Of a DNA stretch of 64,000 nucleotides, positions 1 to 8,607 are shown one piece after another. The position numbers and the translations under genes are program-made. Position 1 is the stretch's first letter, and the number at the start of each line of letters is the position of its first letter. Origin of the DNA: Altererythrobacter sp. Root672 (GTDB lineage: Bacteria; Pseudomonadota; Alphaproteobacteria; Sphingomonadales; Sphingomonadaceae); assembly GCF_001427865.1 (NCBI RefSeq), contig NZ_LMHH01000001.1, positions 744,001 to 808,000 on the forward strand. Direction: 5' to 3'. A model generated the notes under the pieces. That model was not told the DNA's origin. It saw only the letters and a program-made list of their open reading frames with translations, and searched no databases.

Positions 1-2
1 GC

Positions 3-569
3 GGAGCGATTGCACTGTCGATCCGGCGCGAGAACCGTGAGCTGCCCAACTGGCGCCGACCGCCCATCGTCGCGCTTGCGGTTGTCGCTGTCTACATCGT
101 CGTGAACGCGGGCATCAGCGTGGCCGCCAAGCGAGCGCTCGCCTCGAATCCTCCGTACCCACGAGCCGATGTCGCCGTGGCGAGCCCGCCGCCGGTGTTC
201 TTCTGGCGACGCGAATTGGTCTGGAGGGAAGAGCGTAACATTGCCCGTGGGGCTTACGATCCGGCCCTTTCCCTCGCGCATCTGCAGAGCCAGACCGCGC
301 CAGTACCTGACGGAATGGACCACCCACTCGCGAGACGGGCCCTCACCGCGACGCCGGAAGTGGTCCGCTTCATGCGCTGGTCGATCCTGCCGATGGCTCA
401 GGTCAAGGTTGAGGGATGCCAGGCCCAGGTGAATTACAACGACGCCCGATTTTCCGATGGCCTCTCGCGCAATAGGTTCTGGATTTCCGCGACCATTCCA
501 ACCGGAGATCCGGCTTGCACTTCAGCATCCGGCTTGAACGATGAACCTCATCGTCCCATAAAGTTATGA
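3..569 (+). CDS. Membrane-bound metal-dependent hydrolase (YdjM/DUF457-like), C-terminal part
   Basis: The open frame enters from the left edge with no start, so only the C-terminal ~188 residues are visible. One hydrophobic segment (around VALAVVAVYIVVNAG) is followed by a soluble tail containing ASPPPVFFWRRELVW and a late YNDARF motif. This pattern is what I recall from the tail of YdjM/DUF457 inner-membrane metal-dependent hydrolases common in sphingomonads; the metal-binding N-terminus lies outside the window, so the reaction cannot be checked. The stop is 1 nt before the next gene, suggesting cotranscription with the Cfa-like methyltransferase. Confidence 0.65.
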   Translation, partial: GAIALSIRRENRELPNWRRPPIVALAVVAVYIVVNAGISVAAKRALASNPPYPRADVAVASPPPVFFWRRELVWREERNIARGAYDPALSLAHLQSQTAPVPDGMDHPLARRALTATPEVVRFMRWSILPMAQVKVEGCQAQVNYNDARFSDGLSRNRFWISATIPTGDPACTSASGLNDEPHRPIKL

Positions 570-570
570 C

Positions 571-1806
571 ATGAAGGGGGAGAGTGCACAGCGGGGTGGA
601 GTGCTGCTCGATGCGGGGCAGCGGTTCGGCTTTTCGCCGGGCTTTTTCGCGCGGCTGTTTGCGCCCGGATTTCACAAGCTGCTCGACCTCATCGATCGTG
701 GGATCGAGCACGGTGTCATTATCGGGCGCCTGCCGGATGGCGCCACGCGCACGCTTGGTGGCCGCAACCCTGGCTTCGAGGGTGAAGTCCATATTCGCGA
801 TTGGCGCGCACTCCTGCGCCTCGCCACGGGCGGATCGGTGGGCTGGTACCAGGCCTGGGAAGCCGGCGAGTGGTTCAGTTCCGATCCGGTTTCGCTGTTC
901 GCCGTGTTCATGGCCAACTCTCACAAGCTCGGCGATATCGGCCGGGCCAAGGGGCCGTGGCGCTGGGGGGTGAGGGCGCTTCACTGGCTCAACCGCAACA
1001 CTCGCGAACAGGCCGAGAAGAACATTCACGCGCACTACGATCTCGGCAACGACTTCTACGGTGCCTGGCTCGATCCGACGATGAGCTATTCGAGCGCCTA
1101 CCGGCTCAAACGCGACGGGCTGGAGGCCGGCCAAAAGCGGAAGTGGGACAGGCTATCGGAGCGGCTTGGTGAGCCAAAGACCCTGCTCGAAATCGGGTGC
1201 GGGTGGGGCGCCCTGGCGAACCACTTCGCCACCCGCGGCAGCCAGGTTACTGCGATCAGCCTGTCGGATGAGCAGCTTGCCTGGGCGCGAGAGCGCCACA
1301 CCGACGTCGAATTTCTCAAGCAGGACTATCGCGACACCAGCGGGCAATTCGACGGGATCGTGAGCGTCGAGATGGTTGAGGCGCTGGGGCGCGAATACTG
1401 GCCTGAATTCATGGACTGCGTTGCCCGAAACCTCCGGCCGGGCGGGAGAGCAGCGATCCAGTACATCGCCATGCGCGACGAGCTGTTCGACGCCTATGCC
1501 GGCAATGCCGATTTCATTCAGGCGTACATCTTCCCCGGCGGGCTGCTGATCAAGGCCAGCGAGTTCCGCCGCCTGGCCGCCGAACGCGGTCTTTCATGGG
1601 AAGATCAGGAAGACTTCGGGTTCGACTATGCCGAAACCCTCAAGGCGTGGCGGACAACCTTTGACGAAGCGGCTGCAAAGGGCGGCCTCCCGGACGGTTT
1701 TGACCACCAGTTCTGCGATCTGTGGCGCTTTTACCTGATGTATTGCGAGGGCGGGTTCCGCAGCGGCGCGATTACCGTCAGCCAGGTTACTCTAGTCAAA
1801 TCCTGA
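571..1806 (+). CDS. cfa: Cyclopropane-fatty-acyl-phospholipid synthase-like SAM methyltransferase
   Basis: A 411-residue protein of the CFA synthase family, which transfers a methylene from S-adenosylmethionine to unsaturated acyl chains of membrane phospholipids. Visible signatures are HYDLGNDFY near residue 156 and LDPTMSYSSAY just after it (lipid/bicarbonate side of the active site), then the SAM-binding loop EIGCGWG near residue 207. The length fits the family. The first ~130 residues are the N-terminal lipid-binding region. It starts immediately after the hydrolase stop, so the two probably form one transcript. Sphingomonads often carry several CFA-like paralogues, so the exact lipid substrate is not fixed by sequence. 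Confidence 0.88.
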   Translation: MKGESAQRGGVLLDAGQRFGFSPGFFARLFAPGFHKLLDLIDRGIEHGVIIGRLPDGATRTLGGRNPGFEGEVHIRDWRALLRLATGGSVGWYQAWEAGEWFSSDPVSLFAVFMANSHKLGDIGRAKGPWRWGVRALHWLNRNTREQAEKNIHAHYDLGNDFYGAWLDPTMSYSSAYRLKRDGLEAGQKRKWDRLSERLGEPKTLLEIGCGWGALANHFATRGSQVTAISLSDEQLAWARERHTDVEFLKQDYRDTSGQFDGIVSVEMVEALGREYWPEFMDCVARNLRPGGRAAIQYIAMRDELFDAYAGNADFIQAYIFPGGLLIKASEFRRLAAERGLSWEDQEDFGFDYAETLKAWRTTFDEAAAKGGLPDGFDHQFCDLWRFYLMYCEGGFRSGAITVSQVTLVKS

Positions 1807-1809
1807 CGG

Positions 1810-2154
1810 TCAGGCGCCCGGATTGCCCTGATGATACCGGCTCAGGATGTTGTCGTGCACAATCGGGCTGAGCAGGTTGGTAAAAGCGCAGCCGCACAGG
1901 TTGTTTTCCCACCACACCACTTCGGCCTGCAAGGATTCGAGACCGGGTAGGGTCAGCCAGCAGACCGATCCGGGGTGCATCCGAGTGATCGCGGTGGCGG
2001 AAAAGCCGGACAGCGAAAGATCGTTCACGACCGTCTGAAACGCTCGTGCACCCGACGCGCGCAACTGTGCGGGAATCGCGATTTTGGTGCGGATTGCAGA
2101 CCGGTCTTCCTGGGCGGCAATATGATAGCGCCCGAGCGTGTTCTGGAGGCTCAT
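1810..2154 (-). CDS. PilZ domain protein
   Basis: A 114-residue single-domain PilZ protein. PilZ domains bind cyclic di-GMP through an RxxxR element and a (D/N)xSxxG motif. Here the basic stretch EDRSAIRTK lies near residue 18 and DLSLSGF near residue 44, both at the expected spacing. There is no fused output domain, so it would act as a small c-di-GMP receptor, plausibly linked to surface-polysaccharide or adhesin control given the neighbouring adhesin and EPS genes; that link is inference. It is convergent with the upstream methyltransferase, with a 3 nt gap. Confidence 0.8.
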   Translation of the reverse strand: MSLQNTLGRYHIAAQEDRSAIRTKIAIPAQLRASGARAFQTVVNDLSLSGFSATAITRMHPGSVCWLTLPGLESLQAEVVWWENNLCGCAFTNLLSPIVHDNILSRYHQGNPGA

Positions 2155-2381
2155 CGGTGCTTATCCTCGATTCGCGCGATGCCGTGGGGACATTACTTGG
2201 CGAATATGAGGCGGGGGTGGTTACCAGGACCTATGCAAAGATGATTAATGCCTGGGACCGCCGTGCAGTTGGGCAACGGCGCGGAACGGCTGCCGCGCAG
2301 ACCAACTTGGAACGCTCCTAGAACTTCGCAGGGGCTTTCCGAATCCCGGCTAATAGAGCAGCGGTCGAGCTCGGATTTGGT

Positions 2382-4151
2382 CTAAAATTCGCCGGCGACA
2401 CCAGCTCGTAACGCCGTGTTCTTGCCTCCTCCGTAGCTGATTGAGGCCGAGACTGCGAAGTCACGGTCAAAGCGATGCATCAGTCCTGCCGAAACACCAA
2501 CCTGCCCCCGATAGTAGCCAATGTTAGACGCGTAACTGGTCTTTCCGATCTCGCTCGGGAAATGAGGCTGAGCGAGTGCTGTCACTGTTGCGATGCCCTG
2601 TCGTGTTTCCTTCTGTTGAGACGCTGCGACATCGAAAAGCTCATCTACCTGTCCCGCGATTCCATCAACGCGACCGCTAAGTTCGTCAAACTGAGTGTCG
2701 GAAATAGCCAGCGCTCCGATCATTGATGCGCTGACAGCGTTGAACTGGACGGTGGTGACAACTGATTGCCTTCCCAGCGTGCCACTGTCGTCAACAGTGA
2801 CCACCTCCACCGGCCCAACCTGTGCCGCAGTGGATGCTTCGAGATCTCCGATGCGGACAGACGTGCCGGCGCCGCCAAGTGCAACTTCGTTTTCCGCGGT
2901 AGTCTTCGCGCCGGCTCCAATCGCCGTAGAGCCTTGGTGGAGCGCCCGCGAGTTTGCACCGATCGCCGTCGCGTTGCTTGCAACTGCCGAGGCCTGGTAT
3001 CCGGCAACTGTCGCGGCTTCGCCCTCAGCCAAAGATCCTGCGCCCAGGGCCAGGCCGTTCTTGCGGATAGCATTAGCTGCTTCGCCGACTGCCACTGCAG
3101 ATTGAGTAGTCGACACACTTCGAGAGCCCAGAGCAATGGCACCCTCACCGGATGCTACTGTGGCGTCGCCGAGCGAGATCGCGGACGTACCGTTCGCTCG
3201 CGCTCCATTGCCGATGGATAAGGCATTGCTTCCGGTCGCCGTGGTGTCGTTACCGATGGCGGTGGAATTGGCGCTCGTCGATCTCGAACCGGCTCCAAGC
3301 GCGAGGGAGTTGGGGCCCGCCGCACTTCCGAACATCGCTGCAATCCCTGCCAGGTTGGCACTTATGGCTGCGGGTTGCCCAATGATCTGATCCGCTCCCA
3401 CGAACAGTCTGCCCGAAACATGGACGTCGCCGTTACCTTGCACAGAGAACTTCACGCTTCCGGAGCCCGCGCCGGATGAACCTGCAAATAGGTAGTCCGC
3501 TGCAGTCTCACCGGTTGTGTGCGTTCTCAGCGCATAGCTGGGTCCCTGCGCCGCGCGAGCGGCGATGATGACGCCCCATTCGTTCTCGTTGGTGTTGACG
3601 AATAACTTCGGGGAACCAAGCGTTGCCGGCCCGCTATACCTTGTGCCATCGAGTGCCCCTATTTCCAGCATGCCATTCGACCTGAGTTCCATTGGGAAAA
3701 ACACATCGCCTCCGTTGGAAACTGCGAACCGCATTTTGGACGTGGGGAGGCTGCCGTTGTTGAAGGGAGACAGGCCGTCCACGACCATGTCGAGAGATCC
3801 GGCATTCCAGAATTGTGTTCCGGAATATCCTCGGAAGTCGATGTAACCGAGTTGAGTGCCCGGAGTGATAACCCTCGGTGCCGACGGGGTGCCGAGATAC
3901 CTTCTAAATGCAATGCCGGGCGGAAAGTTGGATCCGCTATCGATCGTGATCGCATCTGCGCTTTGAACTGTGTTGCCAATATAGATTTGTCCAATGTCAG
4001 CTGGAACGGGGTGTCCGTCCAGATTTGTATCGACGGATTGGGTGGCTGTACTGCCGACGATCACTGTGTTCACGGGCCCGACTGTCTGTGCAAAGGCAGG
4101 TGTCAATCCGAGAATAAGCACCAAAGCTGGAATGGGGGTGAATCTGTTCAT
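2382..4151 (-). CDS. YadA-like trimeric autotransporter adhesin, copy 1
   Basis: A 589-residue secreted protein. The start at 4151 is chosen over an upstream in-frame start because AAGGA sits 7 nt before it and the signal peptide (MNRFTPIPALVLILG, cleaved after AFA) begins exactly there. Residues ~25-260 form a beta-rich domain (repeated GS/NG turns, DIGQIYIGNT) that is not a YadA head. Residues ~270-430 contain many repeats of the YadA head type (AIG..A.A...A.SIG.GA.A). Then come a short stalk and a ~60-residue C-terminal membrane anchor with GVSAGLMHRF and a terminal Phe. It is paralogous over its whole length to the gene at 40754-42547. Expected role: surface adhesion or aggregation. Confidence 0.85.
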   Translation of the reverse strand: MNRFTPIPALVLILGLTPAFAQTVGPVNTVIVGSTATQSVDTNLDGHPVPADIGQIYIGNTVQSADAITIDSGSNFPPGIAFRRYLGTPSAPRVITPGTQLGYIDFRGYSGTQFWNAGSLDMVVDGLSPFNNGSLPTSKMRFAVSNGGDVFFPMELRSNGMLEIGALDGTRYSGPATLGSPKLFVNTNENEWGVIIAARAAQGPSYALRTHTTGETAADYLFAGSSGAGSGSVKFSVQGNGDVHVSGRLFVGADQIIGQPAAISANLAGIAAMFGSAAGPNSLALGAGSRSTSANSTAIGNDTTATGSNALSIGNGARANGTSAISLGDATVASGEGAIALGSRSVSTTQSAVAVGEAANAIRKNGLALGAGSLAEGEAATVAGYQASAVASNATAIGANSRALHQGSTAIGAGAKTTAENEVALGGAGTSVRIGDLEASTAAQVGPVEVVTVDDSGTLGRQSVVTTVQFNAVSASMIGALAISDTQFDELSGRVDGIAGQVDELFDVAASQQKETRQGIATVTALAQPHFPSEIGKTSYASNIGYYRGQVGVSAGLMHRFDRDFAVSASISYGGGKNTALRAGVAGEF

Positions 4152-4169
4152 GTTCAATTCCTTAGGCAA

Positions 4170-4525
4170 GCCAAGCGGAATGAACGTGCCAAGCTGCCGG
4201 GCAGTTTGGAGGCTCGGTCGCGTTGTCGCGTGGCGTGGCCTTTAACTCGAACATGGTGCGAGCGGCTGACGGCAGCCCCGCACATTTTCAACGACTTCAG
4301 GGGCAAAGTGTGCCGCAGACTCATGTGGTTGGGCTGATAGTTGGCTCGGTTCAGCAACCAAATTGGTGCAATTGCGTTTGAAGATCGTCATCTCGACCTT
4401 AAGCTAGCTTCACGGGCTGCCGGTTCGGTTGGGCGTAATGTGAGATTGCGATGGCTCGCAGTTCGGGATAGCTGCTATCGCGCGACTTGAGGCATTTCCG
4501 ACTTGGGTGAGGGCGCCGGAATTCA
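4170..4525. other. Intergenic region between divergent adhesin and sugar transferase
   Basis: About 350 bp without a convincing coding region. It must carry the 5' leaders of the leftward adhesin gene and the rightward initiating transferase. I see no tRNA, strong terminator hairpin or clear sigma-70 promoter by eye. It is somewhat richer in AT than the flanking housekeeping DNA. Confidence 0.5.
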
Positions 4526-5803
4526 ATGGTTTTTTCGAATTTTCGCCTGCGGAGCTCAAGCCCCTGGCTGAGCATCTGGTGGATTTACGCAGGCGCGATC
4601 CTGGTTTGTGTTGGCCTGCCTTACATCGTCATGGTGCTTCTAAATCGCACGGTTTCTCAAGCTGAGGAGTTGACGAACTCAGCTATTGCTGGTGCGGTCG
4701 CAGTCACTTTTGGCGCTTGGCTATATCGCAACGTGACCTCGCTCCCCGGGGTTCGCAGTCATGCCGGCATTTTGCCAAGCTTTGCTCTTTCCTTTGCAAC
4801 CGTGGCGTTGGTCATTCTGCTGTGGAGGATAGGTTACTCTCGTAGTCTATTCTTCATTTGTATGTTTCTTACTATGATCTGGCATTACATATTCTATTTC
4901 GTCGCGCAGAAGCGGATCAGGTTGACCATCGGTATCGTCGAAGGGGGGCGCGCGGCGGAACTCGAAGGGAACGTACGTTACGACGTGCGCCGCCTGTCGT
5001 TGGAAGAGGACCCCATCGACTGCCACGTAATCGCTGCTGATCTCCGCTTCGATCACTCTCCGGCGTGGGAAGCACGGCTGGCAGACTACGTGCTCAAGGG
5101 CTATCCAGTCTATCATTGCAAAGATCTGTTGGAATCCCTGTCCGGTCGAACCGACCTTGAACATATGTCGGAGAACACGTTCGGGAAGCTCGGACCGATA
5201 CCTGCCTTTCAAGTCATCAAATCAATCGTAGATCGGCTGATGGCCTTGCCGGCCTTCATAATCCTGTTCCCCTTTCTTGTGATTATCGGAGTTGCGATCA
5301 GGCTTGATTCGGCTGGGCCGGCCCTGTTCTGGCAGCGACGGATCGGTTACCGGGGCAAGGAATTCGAAGTAGTGAAGTTCCGCACCATGCGAGTACGGAA
5401 CCACGATGTCGTTTTTGATGAGCGTCGCGACCTGATCACTCAGGAGGATGACGAGCGAATAACCAAGTTGGGGCGGTTTCTGCGCCGTTCGCGCATCGAC
5501 GAGTTGCCTCAAATCTATAACATCCTAGCCGGGCAGATGAGCTGGATCGGGCCACGGCCAGAGGTGCGCGCCCTGTCAGAGTGGTATGAGAAAGAGCTTC
5601 CGTTCTACAGATATCGGCACGTTGTCGTGCCCGGCATTACCGGGTGGGCACAGGTCAACCAAGGGCACGTCGCCGAAATCGAGCAGGTTCGGGAGAAGCT
5701 GCAGTTCGATTTCTACTACATCCGCAATTTCTCTTTCTGGTTGGATTTGCTGATCATCCTAAGAACGATAAGGACGATGCTTACCGGATTTGGGTCACGT
5801 TAA
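4526..5803 (+). CDS. Initiating sugar-phosphate transferase (polyprenyl-P glycosylphosphotransferase)
   Basis: A 425-residue bacterial sugar transferase (WbaP/GelB/SpsB-type family), which moves a sugar-1-phosphate from a nucleotide sugar onto undecaprenyl phosphate and so starts a lipid-linked repeat unit at the inner membrane. The N-terminal ~125 residues hold several membrane segments; a hairpin membrane segment near residue 230 leads into the catalytic domain with FWQRRIGYRG, KFRTMR (~284), RSRIDELPQ, IGPRPE (~341) and PGITGWAQV (~369), all family hallmarks. It faces the minus-strand polysaccharide operon and is the natural initiating enzyme for it. The sugar transferred cannot be read from sequence. 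Confidence 0.9.
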   Translation: MVFSNFRLRSSSPWLSIWWIYAGAILVCVGLPYIVMVLLNRTVSQAEELTNSAIAGAVAVTFGAWLYRNVTSLPGVRSHAGILPSFALSFATVALVILLWRIGYSRSLFFICMFLTMIWHYIFYFVAQKRIRLTIGIVEGGRAAELEGNVRYDVRRLSLEEDPIDCHVIAADLRFDHSPAWEARLADYVLKGYPVYHCKDLLESLSGRTDLEHMSENTFGKLGPIPAFQVIKSIVDRLMALPAFIILFPFLVIIGVAIRLDSAGPALFWQRRIGYRGKEFEVVKFRTMRVRNHDVVFDERRDLITQEDDERITKLGRFLRRSRIDELPQIYNILAGQMSWIGPRPEVRALSEWYEKELPFYRYRHVVVPGITGWAQVNQGHVAEIEQVREKLQFDFYYIRNFSFWLDLLIILRTIRTMLTGFGSR

Positions 5804-5870
5804 GTCGGGTGGACAAAGTTCGAGCGAGTGGTGAAAGGTACCATCTGATGGACAAGAGGGTCGCAGGCCG

Positions 5871-7331
5871 ATGACAATCTCCCGGCGCGATCTTGCCAGA
5901 GGAAGTATCCCCCTGATGGCTGGCTTCGGCGGTGGGTACGGCTTTGCCGCGGTGCTAGATGGCCCTGCAGTCTCCGGCCCGCGGCCTTCGGGCAATAGGC
6001 TCGAATTCCAGACCTTTGAAGACTTTGGTGCGGTTGGCGATTTCGACATGTCATCAGGTCGGGGCACCGACGACACGGCAGCCATTCAACGCGCGATTGA
6101 CTGGGCATACGGAGAAGGCAAGTCCGCTGCACGAGCGATCCTGATGTCGCCCAAGCTATTCCTTTGTGGCCCAATCACGACTTATCCCACGACGACGATA
6201 GTGGGGACTGGCCGACAAACCTCAGCCTTCTGCTGTCGTGATGGAACCGTAGGCGCCTGGTGGAGTGATCGCGGGAAGGGGGCACAGAAGCTCATGCTCT
6301 CGGGCATCACTTGGTATGGGCGCCATCAACCGGGGCTCACCCATATCTGTGTTTTCGGAAAGGATGGCGTCCAATTCGGGACTGAGGGCATCTTGCAGGG
6401 CCTATGGACGCGGGATGCGCCAAACGCCGTAGGTTTGTGGATCAACGGCAACGTCGGCATCGTTCGAGACTTGACCACACAGCGCTGTGCCACGGGAATC
6501 GAGGTCCTTGGAAACGCTAACCATCTGGAGAACATCTTCGTGATGGAGTGTTCCCAGGGTGCTCGGCTTCACGGGTGTTTCGTGCGAGGGTTGCATATAG
6601 AAGCCACGGATTCCGGGGGGCTTCCGTTATGGTTGTACGGCGACAGTCACGTTACCGATCTGCTTCAGTCGAATGCCAAGGAGACTGAGTTCGACGAACT
6701 CATCGTCGTTGATACGGGAACCTACGATGAGTGGTCCTTATCCAACGTCCAGTTTCTCGGGCGCAACTATCGCGTGAAACGCGGCCTAATTCGGATCGGA
6801 GACCGCTTTGTCGGCGGTACCGAACCGCGTGCCTTGTCCGGTGCGACGTTTCTGCCTGCGCTCCACTTGCCTCGCAACAAGCTAACGATGGGCGGACAAA
6901 GATGGCATAGCTTCGCGGTTGAATTGCGCATGGGGCCGAGTGGATTGGTGCATCGGATCGGTGCGAGTGGGGATCCGGGCCTACCGTCTGGATCGGCCCC
7001 CGATATGCGGTCTGCGTCCTCGGAATACCAACTGACTGGAGTTACAGAGTCGCTGGAACTCGAGCAGTCAACCTCGTTGAAGCTTGTTGGCCGCGACCAA
7101 TCGTCCGTTCTCTTCAACCTTCCTATGTCGGGCGATCCGTCTACGCAGGCAGTGACCTGCGCGGTTGCTCGCAACAGTTCCGGCGTTCCAGTGGTAGCTT
7201 GGGCGAAGGTATCGCAATCAGGCCTTCTTCTGATCGAGTTGTCACAGCAGGGAACGGGAGACCCGTTTTCGCCGCGAGACATGCGAGTAGGTTCGACTTT
7301 GGTGATTACAGTCGCTGGCTGGGCAGGGTAG
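5871..7331 (+). CDS. Tat-signal right-handed beta-helix protein (pectate-lyase superfamily)
   Basis: A 486-residue protein beginning MTISRRDLARGS, a twin-arginine-like signal followed by a hydrophobic stretch, so probably exported folded to the periplasm. Residues ~50-75 read FGAVGD, then TDDTAAIQRAID, the classic entry of Pectate_lyase_3/right-handed beta-helix enzymes and phage-type depolymerases. The middle is consistent with helix coils (short N/G-rich turns), and the last ~130 residues form a separate beta-rich domain. I see no certain catalytic residues. Placed directly after the initiating transferase, it could be a polysaccharide lyase, hydrolase or epimerase acting on the product of this locus; that is inference from position and fold. 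Confidence 0.7.
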   Translation: MTISRRDLARGSIPLMAGFGGGYGFAAVLDGPAVSGPRPSGNRLEFQTFEDFGAVGDFDMSSGRGTDDTAAIQRAIDWAYGEGKSAARAILMSPKLFLCGPITTYPTTTIVGTGRQTSAFCCRDGTVGAWWSDRGKGAQKLMLSGITWYGRHQPGLTHICVFGKDGVQFGTEGILQGLWTRDAPNAVGLWINGNVGIVRDLTTQRCATGIEVLGNANHLENIFVMECSQGARLHGCFVRGLHIEATDSGGLPLWLYGDSHVTDLLQSNAKETEFDELIVVDTGTYDEWSLSNVQFLGRNYRVKRGLIRIGDRFVGGTEPRALSGATFLPALHLPRNKLTMGGQRWHSFAVELRMGPSGLVHRIGASGDPGLPSGSAPDMRSASSEYQLTGVTESLELEQSTSLKLVGRDQSSVLFNLPMSGDPSTQAVTCAVARNSSGVPVVAWAKVSQSGLLLIELSQQGTGDPFSPRDMRVGSTLVITVAGWAG

Positions 7332-7394
7332 CGAGAGGCCGGTACTGGCGGCTCGCCCGTTCCGGATTGACCGGAGCAGGCAGGCTCTATTTGC

Positions 7395-8600
7395 TCAAGG
7401 TCGCCGGGAAGCTCGTTGTAACGCTTCTTCGATCTGATGTGCGGCTGTCTTGGCCGTAAACATGCGGGCAGCAAGGTCTCTACATCGGACCGGCAGGCCC
7501 GGATCCTGGATGCACTGGTCAACCAAAGAAAGGGCAAGCGATCGCAGATCCGATCCATCGCTGCTCGTCGAAACCTCACCGACCTCTTCTTCGTTGATCA
7601 GTTTGGCAAGATCATTGCCTGGATTGATCGTCGCCAGAACAGGTAGGCCTGCGTGCATGTAGGAAATGAACTTCCCCGGGATGTTATGCGTCTTATGTTC
7701 GTGGGCCAGGGACACCAGCCCAACGTGAGCTTGCGCATAAACTGCAGGGATTTCGTCAGGCTCGATCTCATCAAAGAAGGCGACGTTTTCAAGAGATAAT
7801 CGTTTCGCTTCCTCATGCAGGCTATTCATATACAAGCCACGACCTATGAAGACAAAGCCGATACGAGAATTGTGCTGCAGGTCGATAGCCAGGTTAAGCA
7901 ACTTCTCGATGCCTTGGGCCACCCCCATGTTGCCTGCGTATACGAAAATGATCCTACCAACCAAGCCGGTTTCGGAAAGGTTGATCGAGCATTGCGACGC
8001 GGTTGGAGGGCAAAGCCAGTTTTGAAGAACTTCGACGTCCTTATTTTCGGCCTCAATACTCTCTTTGAAGAAGACAAGATTGGCCGGAGTCTGAACACCA
8101 ATCACATCCGCGGCCGCGTACTGGCGATTTGCGACTAACGTGAGTAGACGAAATCGAAGTCCCTTATTCAACAGGCCAACATCAAGTGCCCATTGAGGAA
8201 AGATATCACGCAGTATCAAGTATGCCGGGCACTGACTTCGTTTTTTCAGATACCTGACAATCGGACCCAAGAATATTGTCGGCGAATACCAGACGATACC
8301 GTCGAATTTTCGCGAGTTGACGGGTGACTTACGAAGATGCCTGATCATGTGGAATGGCATCGCCAACTCGCTGAACGCCCTGAGAACATAGCTCCGGTCG
8401 CGCGACGGCGATGCTCTCAGGCGAAGGACTTCGACGCCGTCAAAGTCCTCGAGCACCCATGGCTGAGATTGGGCGTGGCCCGGCACGATCATAGTGACTT
8501 CATGGCCCTGTCGCACCAACTCGCGAGTCAAGTCCCGCATCTGGACGGCGCCCGAAGAACGCATGGGCGAAAATACATCAGCGATAAGGGCCAGCTTCAT
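7395..8600 (-). CDS. wbuB: WbuB-like glycosyltransferase (GT4), probable L-FucNAc transferase
   Basis: A 401-residue GT-B-fold glycosyltransferase. The N-terminus (LALIADVFSPMRSSGAVQM, then a GHEV turn) and the C-terminal half (GNMGVAQGIEKLL near the middle, then NIPGKFISYMHAGLPV) match the GT4 group that includes WbuB. In known O-antigen loci wbuB follows fnlA-fnlB-fnlC and transfers L-FucNAc. Here it is the last gene of exactly that set, 7 nt after the FnlC-like gene, which supports the same donor sugar. It acts on the cytoplasmic face of the inner membrane. The acceptor is unknown. Confidence 0.8.
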   Translation of the reverse strand: MKLALIADVFSPMRSSGAVQMRDLTRELVRQGHEVTMIVPGHAQSQPWVLEDFDGVEVLRLRASPSRDRSYVLRAFSELAMPFHMIRHLRKSPVNSRKFDGIVWYSPTIFLGPIVRYLKKRSQCPAYLILRDIFPQWALDVGLLNKGLRFRLLTLVANRQYAAADVIGVQTPANLVFFKESIEAENKDVEVLQNWLCPPTASQCSINLSETGLVGRIIFVYAGNMGVAQGIEKLLNLAIDLQHNSRIGFVFIGRGLYMNSLHEEAKRLSLENVAFFDEIEPDEIPAVYAQAHVGLVSLAHEHKTHNIPGKFISYMHAGLPVLATINPGNDLAKLINEEEVGEVSTSSDGSDLRSLALSLVDQCIQDPGLPVRCRDLAARMFTAKTAAHQIEEALQRASRRP

Positions 8601-8607
8601 CTGCGAC

